From Pasteurellaceae bacterium 15-036681 (lineage in GTDB: Bacteria; Pseudomonadota; Gammaproteobacteria; Enterobacterales; Pasteurellaceae), in the NCBI GenBank assembly GCA_002002485.1, contig MQVI01000005.1, positions 23,201 to 87,200 of the forward strand: a stretch of 64,000 nucleotides of DNA, given 5' to 3'. The first letter of the stretch is position 1; every line of letters begins with the position of its first letter. Both the position numbers and the translations under genes were made by a program. Below, in pieces: positions 58,002-64,000 of the stretch. A model generated the notes under the pieces. That model ran no database searches, was not told the DNA's origin, and saw only the letters and a list, made by a program, of their open reading frames with translations.

Positions 58002-59126
58002 ATGTTAAAAAAATTAAATTTAAAACTAGTCTTTGGTGGATTAGGCTTAATGGCATTAGGTGCGGTTGTGTTAGGTGGTACTCAATATGCAATGAAAGCA
58101 ACAAGCACCACAGAATTTTGCGTTAGCTGTCACTCAATGAGCCATCCTCAAGCTGAGTGGGAAGGTAGCGTCCATTTTTCCAATCGAAAAGGAATTCGAG
58201 CGGAATGTTCTGACTGCCATATTCCACAAGATAACGCTTACCACTATGTGAAAACCAAAGTATTAGCGGTAAAAGACTTATGGAATACTTTTGTTGTAGA
58301 TAAATTACCTGATCAAGAAGCTTATGAAGCACACCGTTTAGAAATGGCGCAAAGCGTTTGGGCTGATATGAAAACCAATGACTCAGCAACTTGCCGTAGC
58401 TGCCACAGTTTCGAAGCAATGGCTCTTTCAGAACAAAAAGAGTCAGCACAAAAAATGCACCAGTTAGCAATGGAAACAAATCAAACTTGTATTGATTGCC
58501 ATAAAGGAATTGCGCACTTTATGCCTGATGTGCCAGTAGATAGTGCTGCAGCAATGGGCGAATTAGCAAAACACGGTGGTGAATTTGGCTCAAGCGATAA
58601 AGTTCTCTATTCATTAACAATGTCGCCAGCACAATTTGCAGGTGGTGAAGCTCGCTTAATGCCTTATGCAGAATTACACAACTGGAAAGAAGAGGGCGAT
58701 AAAGTCACTGCAACTATCAACGGTTGGCAGCAAGTTGGTGCAGAATCTGTAGTGTATATGGATTTAGGTAAACGTATTATGGTTGCGTTACTTAATGATG
58801 ATGTAAAAGATAAAGTGAATGTCGTGAAAGCAGTTCACGATGATGTGACAAATTCAGAATGGAAAGAGATCAATTTTGATATTTCAATGCCGAAATCAGC
58901 AGTAACAGCGAATATCGAAGCTCTAAATAGCTTTGGTCATAATCTGAATCAAACACACTGTAGTGGTTGTCACGCACCAATTGGCGCAGATCACTATACT
59001 TCAAACCAATGGATTGGTGTGGTGAACTCAATGAAAGATCGTACTTCTATGTCAGCAGATGATGTTCGTGCGGTAACCATTTATCTACAGCGTAATGCGA
59101 AGGATATTGTGGGTAGTTCGCATTAA
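58002..59126 (+). CDS. torY: Pentahaem c-type cytochrome TorY (NapC/NirT family)
   Basis: Passes electrons from menaquinol to TorZ. 374 residues from ATG 58002 (GGGGAA upstream). An N-terminal membrane anchor (~8-30) precedes a four-haem NapC domain with CVSCH, CSDCH, CRSCH and CIDCH, and a C-terminal domain with a fifth, CSGCH. Followed by torZ, as in H. influenzae and E. coli torYZ. Confidence 0.95.
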   Translation: MLKKLNLKLVFGGLGLMALGAVVLGGTQYAMKATSTTEFCVSCHSMSHPQAEWEGSVHFSNRKGIRAECSDCHIPQDNAYHYVKTKVLAVKDLWNTFVVDKLPDQEAYEAHRLEMAQSVWADMKTNDSATCRSCHSFEAMALSEQKESAQKMHQLAMETNQTCIDCHKGIAHFMPDVPVDSAAAMGELAKHGGEFGSSDKVLYSLTMSPAQFAGGEARLMPYAELHNWKEEGDKVTATINGWQQVGAESVVYMDLGKRIMVALLNDDVKDKVNVVKAVHDDVTNSEWKEINFDISMPKSAVTANIEALNSFGHNLNQTHCSGCHAPIGADHYTSNQWIGVVNSMKDRTSMSADDVRAVTIYLQRNAKDIVGSSH

Positions 59127-59132
59127 TTTGGC

Positions 59133-59205
59133 GGGCGTATGCAATACGCCCCTACATTCTTTCTTTTAATTACATTGGCAGTAGGGGCGTACTGCGTACG
59201 CTCGC
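59133..59205. repeat. Inverted pair of GTAGGGGCGTAC units between torY and torZ
   Basis: Units at 59133-59155 (minus orientation) and 59181-59205 (plus). Same family as 3969-4029, here with a 25-bp spacer. Confidence 0.8.
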
Positions 59206-59321
59206 TTTCAATTCAACCCCGATACCGAGCTTGTGATCCTAAGTCGAGAGATATGGTAGCAAAGCCTGCAACTCTGATTGCACAAGGTATAAACAGAAAT
59301 GATTATGCCCCTCCCGTTTAA
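59206..59321 (+). pseudogene. Unidentified coding-like remnant
   Basis: The tail of an open frame reads RACDPKSRDMVAKPATLI then AQGINRNDYAPPV and ends at TAA 59319-59321. It has protein-like composition but no start of its own; the frame runs back into the repeat. I cannot identify it. It may be a fragment of a displaced gene or mobile element. Confidence 0.3.
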
Positions 59322-59360
59322 GAAAGGTATCGTAATTTAACTTTGACAACGAGGTTCTAA

Positions 59361-61841
59361 ATGAAAACTCAAGACAAAATTAACCAAAGCCGTCGTGGCT
59401 TTTTGAAAAACTCATCTTTAGGTGTTGCGGGCGCATCTTTAACGACTGGTACAACTGGTGTGGTGGGTTCTCTTCTTTCAGGTAATGCTGTAGCAGCTGA
59501 CAGTAAAACGGTGATGACTGCCGCTCACTGGGGGCCATTAGGTGTTGTTGTAGAAAATGGTAAAGCAGTGAAATCAGGTCCTGCAATTGTGGCACAAGTA
59601 GAAAATGATCTGCAAACTGTCGTGCCAGACCAAATCTACAGCGAAGCACGTGTGAAATTCCCAATGGTGCGTAAAGGTTACTTAGAGGGTAACAAGGATA
59701 CAAGTTTACGTGGTCGTGATGAGTGGGTGAAAGTGTCTTGGGATAAAGCATACGAACTCGTTGCACATGAGATGAAACGTGTTTACGCAGCTCACGGCCC
59801 AAGTGCTATTTTCGCAGGTTCGTATGGCTGGTATAGTTCTGGTGCATTACATGCTGCACGTACTTTATTACACCGCTATTTAAACTTAACGGGCGGTTTC
59901 GTTGGAGTGAAAGGTGACTACTCAACAGGTGCGGCACAAGTAATTATGCCACACGTGTTAGGTACTATCGAAGTTTATGAGCAACAAACTAGCTGGGAAG
60001 TGATTTTAGAAAGTTCTGAAATTGTAGTGCTTTGGTCAGCAAACCCAATGGCGACATTACGTAATGCATGGACTTCAACCGATCAACAAGGTATGGACTA
60101 CTTCAAAAAATTAAAAGAGAGTGGTAAACGTATCATCTGTATCGACCCAGTGAAAAGCGAAACTTGCCAATATTTGAACGCAGAGTGGATTCCAGTAAAT
60201 ACAGCATCTGATGTGGCATTAATGCTTGGTATTGCTCACACATTAGTAACTGAAGGCAAACACGATCAAGAATTCTTGAAAAAATACACCACTGGCTTCG
60301 ACAAATTTGAAACTTATCTATTAGGTAAAGAAGATAACCAACCGAAAGATGCAGAATGGGCAAGCAAATTAACAGGCGTGCCAGCGGAACTAATCAAAAA
60401 ATTAGCCGCAGACTTCTCATCTAAACGTACAATGTTAATGGCAGGTTGGGGTATGCAACGTCAACGTCATGGTGAGCAAACTCACTGGATGTTAGTAACA
60501 TTAGCCTCAATGTTAGGTCAAATCGGCTTGCCGGGTGGTGGTTTCGGTTTAAGTTATCATTATGCGAACGGCGGTGTGCCTACAGCGACTGGCGGTAATA
60601 TCGGTGCAATCACTGCAACTACAGCGGCAGCAGGTGAAAAAACGTGGTTAGATGACAGTGCGAAATTCTCATTCCCTGTAGGTCGTATTTCTGATGCGTT
60701 ATTAAATCCAGGTAAAACGATTCAATATAACGGCACAGAATTAACTTACCCAGATATTAAAGTGATTTATTGGTCGGGCGGTAACCCATTCACTCAACAC
60801 CAAGATACTAATAATTTAGTGAAAGCGTGGCAAAAACCAGATACGGTTATCGTAAACGAAGTGAACTGGACGCCAACAGCACGTATGGCGGATATCGTGT
60901 TCCCTGTGACAACCAGCTATGAACGTAACGATATTACCATGTCTGGCGACTACTCAATGATGAATATCTTCCCGATGAAACAAGTTGTTGAGCCACAATT
61001 TGAAGCGAAAAGCGATTATGAAATCTTCGCTGAATTATCAGCACGTGCAGGCGTAGGCGATAAATTCACTGAAGGCAAAACAGAAATGCAATGGTTACAA
61101 GGCTTTTATAACACTGCATTCGAAGCAGCACGTAAAAACAAAGTCATTATGCCTAAGTTTGAGAAATTCTGGGAAGACAATAAACCAGTGACTTTCAAAG
61201 CAAGTGAAAAAGCGAAAAAATGGGTTCGTTATGAAGAGTTCCGCAAAGATCCACTACTTAACCCATTAGGTACACCATCAGGTAAAATTGAGATCTACTC
61301 TGATGTAGTGGCGAAAATGAACTATGATGACTGTAAAGGCCATCCATCTTGGTTTGTGCCAGAAGAGTATGCAGGTAACGCAACCCCAGAACAGCCATTA
61401 GCGTTAGTAACACCACATCCGTTCCAACGTTTACACAGCCAATTAGCACATACTTCATTACGTAAAAAATATGCAGTGAATGATCGCGAACCAGTGTTAA
61501 TTCACACTGAAGATGCTGCTACTCGTGGTATTGCAAGCGGTGACATTGTGCGTATTTTTAACAAACGTGGGCAAGTATTAGCAGGCGCAGTGGTAACAGA
61601 TGGCATTATCAAAGGTACTGTCGCATTACACGAAGGTGCGTGGTATGACCCATTAGATTTAGGTAAATCTGAATTACCACTCTGTAAAAACGGTAGCCCG
61701 AACGTATTAACACGTGATGAAGGAACATCAAAACTTGCGCAAGGTAACTCACCAAATACAGCAACGGTTCAAGTTGAGAAATTTGTTGGAGATGCTCCAG
61801 CGGTAACCGTATTTAAAGAACCAAAATATACAGAAGCTTAA
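59361..61841 (+). CDS. torZ: Trimethylamine-N-oxide reductase TorZ (molybdoenzyme)
   Basis: A periplasmic terminal reductase for TMAO and biotin-sulfoxide-type N/S-oxides. 826 residues. A Tat signal (SRRGFLKNSS, residues ~10-19) is followed by a DMSO-reductase-family bis-MGD domain. The likely Mo-serine is in GSYGWYSSGALH. GMQRQRHGEQTHWM and HPFQRLHSQL are typical. It has no N-terminal 4Fe-4S cysteines, as expected for this subfamily. Confidence 0.95.
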   Translation: MKTQDKINQSRRGFLKNSSLGVAGASLTTGTTGVVGSLLSGNAVAADSKTVMTAAHWGPLGVVVENGKAVKSGPAIVAQVENDLQTVVPDQIYSEARVKFPMVRKGYLEGNKDTSLRGRDEWVKVSWDKAYELVAHEMKRVYAAHGPSAIFAGSYGWYSSGALHAARTLLHRYLNLTGGFVGVKGDYSTGAAQVIMPHVLGTIEVYEQQTSWEVILESSEIVVLWSANPMATLRNAWTSTDQQGMDYFKKLKESGKRIICIDPVKSETCQYLNAEWIPVNTASDVALMLGIAHTLVTEGKHDQEFLKKYTTGFDKFETYLLGKEDNQPKDAEWASKLTGVPAELIKKLAADFSSKRTMLMAGWGMQRQRHGEQTHWMLVTLASMLGQIGLPGGGFGLSYHYANGGVPTATGGNIGAITATTAAAGEKTWLDDSAKFSFPVGRISDALLNPGKTIQYNGTELTYPDIKVIYWSGGNPFTQHQDTNNLVKAWQKPDTVIVNEVNWTPTARMADIVFPVTTSYERNDITMSGDYSMMNIFPMKQVVEPQFEAKSDYEIFAELSARAGVGDKFTEGKTEMQWLQGFYNTAFEAARKNKVIMPKFEKFWEDNKPVTFKASEKAKKWVRYEEFRKDPLLNPLGTPSGKIEIYSDVVAKMNYDDCKGHPSWFVPEEYAGNATPEQPLALVTPHPFQRLHSQLAHTSLRKKYAVNDREPVLIHTEDAATRGIASGDIVRIFNKRGQVLAGAVVTDGIIKGTVALHEGAWYDPLDLGKSELPLCKNGSPNVLTRDEGTSKLAQGNSPNTATVQVEKFVGDAPAVTVFKEPKYTEA

Positions 61842-61861
61842 TTAACCCCATAAATTGATTC

Positions 61862-61896
61862 AAATCCCCATTAGCGAAAGTTAATGGGGATTTTTG
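61862..61896 (+). terminator. Terminator of torZ
   Basis: AAATCCCCATTA pairs with TAATGGGGATTT, 8-nt loop, ending in TTTTT. Confidence 0.9.
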
Positions 61897-62016
61897 TCTA
61901 TTTCTAATATTTGATGAATGTAAATATAGGTAAGCTAATGTTTAAAATGAACTCAGACATAAATATTCTTGAATGAAAATAAATCAAGTCAATAGTGATT
62001 AAGGAAATGAATTGTA

Positions 62017-62034
62017 AATTTATTGCAATAAATT
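62017..62034. repeat. 18-bp perfect palindrome upstream of the adhesin
   Basis: AATTTATTGCAATAAATT is a perfect palindrome in the 440-bp gene-free region 61842-62281. Could be an operator; AT-richness makes chance more likely. Confidence 0.4.
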
Positions 62035-62116
62035 AAAGTATGTCAGCGAAATGTAACCAAGGTGTAAAACATACTAAATAGCGCCTTAGTAGCTAAGTTT
62101 TTCCCTCTTTTTTATT

Positions 62117-62122
62117 TATAAT
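62117..62122 (+). promoter_or_regulatory. Possible -10 element of the adhesin gene
   Basis: Consensus TATAAT, with a poor -35 (TAAGTT at 62094-62099, 17 bp upstream). It would give a leader of about 155 nt carrying the 28-bp palindrome. Confidence 0.3.
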
Positions 62123-62181
62123 TAAGCAGTTATAACTAAATTGAGAGTAGTGGAATTTGAAGGCTTTCGCCTAAAAATAAC

Positions 62182-62209
62182 TTCTTGCTAACAATATTGT
62201 TAACAAGAA
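62182..62209. promoter_or_regulatory. 28-bp near-perfect palindrome in the adhesin leader
   Basis: Outer arms TTCTTG / CAAGAA enclose TAACAATATTGTTA; only one base pair (C-A) breaks symmetry. It lies 72 bp before the adhesin ATG. It may be an operator or an RNA hairpin; no U-run follows. Confidence 0.55.
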
Positions 62210-62281
62210 ATCTGCACTTAATACTAGTTATGTAACTTCAATTATTTGTAAATAATCCAATAGAAGGAATAAACATTACAT

Positions 62282-64000
62282 ATGTCGACAACTATTAAAG
62301 TCATGGACGCAACTAAAGAAGTTGCCAGTTACAAAGTAACTAAGGGCAACACTTTAGTTATTGATGCGCAAGAGAATGTTAATTATCAATTAATTAACGA
62401 TGCAACAGGTTTGGGGCCACAAAATATTATTGCTAAACGTGATGGTAATGACTTACAGATCACTTTAGAAAATGGTGACTTACAACCTGATATCATCATT
62501 AAAAATTACTATGGTGAAAACACAGAAGACACAACCAATTTAATCGTTGGTGAGCATGAAAACGGCAATATCTATGCATACGTACCTGAATCAGGTGAAA
62601 CTGCTGATGCAGTAAGTATGTTAGCTGCTGGTGATATTGAGCCACAAGCATTGGGTGGTCACGAAGTTTCAGCATTATGGGTATTTAGCCCATGGTGGTT
62701 AGTTGGTTTAGGCGCATTAGCATTAGCAGGTGTTGCTATTGGTGCTAGTGGTGGCAGTGGTAAAAAATCATCTGGTGGTAATGTAGTAGCTACTCCAGAA
62801 ACATCTGCGGAAGATTTAGTTAAAGCAGCTGAGGCAGCAGAAAAAGCGGCGGAAGATGCATTAGCACAAGCAATGCAAGATGGTGTAATTACACCTGAAG
62901 AGCGTGCGAAAATCGAAGCATTAAACGGTAAAGTTAATGAAGCAAAAGATGCAGCTCAAGAAGCGATCAATAATTTACCAAACGGTGCAGAGAAGGATAA
63001 ACTTCAAGATCGTTTAGATGATGTTGAACCTGCTGAATTACCAACTGATTTATCTCCAGTAACAAATCCTAGCAATAACGGTAATCAAGTTGATACCTTA
63101 AAACCAGTGGTAACCCCATCAGACAAAGATGGTTCAGTGGAGATCACGCCAGCAGAAGATGATGTGAAAGTTGAAATCGGCTACACAGACGAAGAAGACA
63201 AACCACAAACTGTGGTGGTAGAAAAAGACCCTGAAACAGGTGAATGGAAACCAGCTGAAGGTACTGAGTTACCAGAAGGTGTGACTGTAGATCCTGAAAC
63301 AGGTGCAGTGACTATCGACCAAGACGCAGTGAAAGACAACAGTCCAGTAACAGCAGAAGGTACAGATAAAGACGGTAACACGGCTGAAACAGAAGCGACA
63401 GCAGACGAAGATGACACATTAACGCCAGAGGTAACCCCATCAGACAAAGATGGTTCAGTAAAAATCACCCCTGCAGAAGATGATGTGAAAGTTGAAATCG
63501 GCTACACAGACGAAGAAGACAAACCACAAACTGTGGTGGTAGAAAAAGACCCTGAAACAGGTGAATGGAAACCAGCTGAAGGTACTGAGTTACCAGAAGG
63601 TGTGACTGTAGATCCTGAAACAGGGGCGGTAACTATCAACCAAGATTCAGTGAAAGACGACAGTCCAGTAACAGCAGAAGGTACAGATAAAGATGGTAAC
63701 ACAGCTGAAACAGAAGCGACCGCAGGTGAAGACGATACCTTAACCCCAGTGGTGACTCCATCAGACAAAGATGGTTCAGTTGTGATCACGCCAGCAGAAG
63801 ATGATGTGAAAGTTGAAATCGGCTACACAGACGAAGAAGACAAACCACAAACTGTGGTGGTAGAAAAAGACCTTGAAACAGGTGAATGGAAACCAGCTGA
63901 AGGTACTGAGTTACCAGAAGGTGTGACTGTAGATCCTGAAACAGGTGCGGTAACTATCGACCAAGACGCAGTGAAAGACAACAGTCCAGTAACAGCAGAA
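62282..64000 (+). CDS. Giant repetitive BapA/RTX-type adhesin, N-terminal part (runs off window)
   Basis: An open frame of 573 codons reaches the window end without a stop. Residues 1-130 resemble the BapA prefix-like domain (STTIKVMDATKEVASYKV). A hydrophobic Gly-rich segment follows (131-160, FSPWWLVGLGALALAGVAIG), then a helical GA-like domain (~175-260, with DGVITPEERAKIEALNGK). From residue 277 come near-identical 107-residue acidic repeats (321 bp): 277-383, 384-490, 491-. Such proteins leave by type I secretion and act in biofilm or adhesion. The ribosome site AGAAGGA is 13 nt from the ATG, rather far. Confidence 0.88.
   Translation, partial: MSTTIKVMDATKEVASYKVTKGNTLVIDAQENVNYQLINDATGLGPQNIIAKRDGNDLQITLENGDLQPDIIIKNYYGENTEDTTNLIVGEHENGNIYAYVPESGETADAVSMLAAGDIEPQALGGHEVSALWVFSPWWLVGLGALALAGVAIGASGGSGKKSSGGNVVATPETSAEDLVKAAEAAEKAAEDALAQAMQDGVITPEERAKIEALNGKVNEAKDAAQEAINNLPNGAEKDKLQDRLDDVEPAELPTDLSPVTNPSNNGNQVDTLKPVVTPSDKDGSVEITPAEDDVKVEIGYTDEEDKPQTVVVEKDPETGEWKPAEGTELPEGVTVDPETGAVTIDQDAVKDNSPVTAEGTDKDGNTAETEATADEDDTLTPEVTPSDKDGSVKITPAEDDVKVEIGYTDEEDKPQTVVVEKDPETGEWKPAEGTELPEGVTVDPETGAVTINQDSVKDDSPVTAEGTDKDGNTAETEATAGEDDTLTPVVTPSDKDGSVVITPAEDDVKVEIGYTDEEDKPQTVVVEKDLETGEWKPAEGTELPEGVTVDPETGAVTIDQDAVKDNSPVTAE
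63110..64000 (+). repeat. 321-bp tandem repeats inside the adhesin gene
   Basis: Units start at 63110, 63431 and 63752 (the last cut by the window edge), each opening with a VTPSDKDGS codon block. Differences are mostly single bases (for example a Pro-to-Leu change in the third unit), implying recent duplication or gene conversion. Confidence 0.93.

Noticed and set aside
59139..59321. A full 60-residue gene starting at 59139
   Set aside because: Its first half is repeat DNA and there is no ribosome site; only the tail is coding-like, so it is listed as a remnant.
63181..63789. Two similar minus-strand open frames of 95 codons (63181-63468 and 63502-63789)
   Set aside because: They are antisense shadows of the adhesin repeats; identical because the repeats are. 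Low-complexity Ser/Val composition and no ribosome sites.
63110..64000. Regular repeats considered as a CRISPR array
   Set aside because: Period is 321 bp in a continuous coding frame without spacers; they are protein repeats.

Overview
The window is a stretch of a Pasteurellaceae chromosome (Gammaproteobacteria, AT-rich). The 9-mer ACAAGCGGT or its complement recurs roughly sixteen times, often as inverted pairs after genes. This is the core of the Apl-type DNA uptake signal sequence (USS) used by naturally transformable Actinobacillus, Mannheimia and Glaesserella relatives, as opposed to the Hin-type AAGTGCGGT of Haemophilus influenzae. Protein sequences and neighbourhoods (alaS-csrA, cmk-rpsA-ihfB-lapAB-pyrF-yciH, lolB-ispE-prs, sspAB, metY-rimP-nusA-infB-rbfA-truB, torYZ) agree. 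I cannot name the species from sequence alone.

Layout. 1-5.4 kb: partial mazG, pepP, then the amino-acid cluster serC-hisC-aroA. 5.5-9.1 kb: uspA, alaS, csrA. 9.2-16.7 kb: galU, degS, cmk, rpsA, ihfB, lapA, lapB, pyrF, yciH. 16.7-19.4 kb (minus): purH behind a PurR box, then ubiX-yhbP. 19.5-23.1 kb: ttcA, a histidine leader peptide with a transcription attenuator, a YuiF-type transporter, xthA. 23.1-28.3 kb (minus): pyrD, lolB-ispE-prs, sspA-sspB. 28.5-34.9 kb: tmaR, two tandem tyrP paralogues with TyrR-like boxes, dacB/greA diverging, and an orphan TrpX-like binding protein behind a TrpR-like operator. 35-41.4 kb: xseB-ispA, a MOSC protein, an LTA-synthase-like membrane sulfatase, 4.5S RNA (ffs), tesB, a candidate small RNA, cmoB. 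41.4-47.5 kb: acrR-acrA-acrB RND efflux operon and a higBA toxin-antitoxin module bracketed by two near-identical terminators. 47.6-57.8 kb: glmU, initiator tRNA-fMet, rimP-nusA-infB-rbfA-truB-mltB, sotB. 58-61.9 kb: torY-torZ anaerobic TMAO respiration. 62.3 kb to the end: the start of a very large repetitive BapA-type adhesin that leaves the window.

Most of the region is conserved core genome. The interest is in regulation and small elements: three amino-acid uptake loci (His, Tyr, Trp) each carry a different, readable control element (attenuator, paired TyrR boxes, TrpR operator). There is also an uncharacterised ~100-nt RNA with its own promoter and terminator, a csrA leader hairpin presenting a GGA loop, a family of GTAGGGGC palindromes, and the repeat adhesin. 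I did not find a clear defence island, prophage, CRISPR array or intact insertion sequence.
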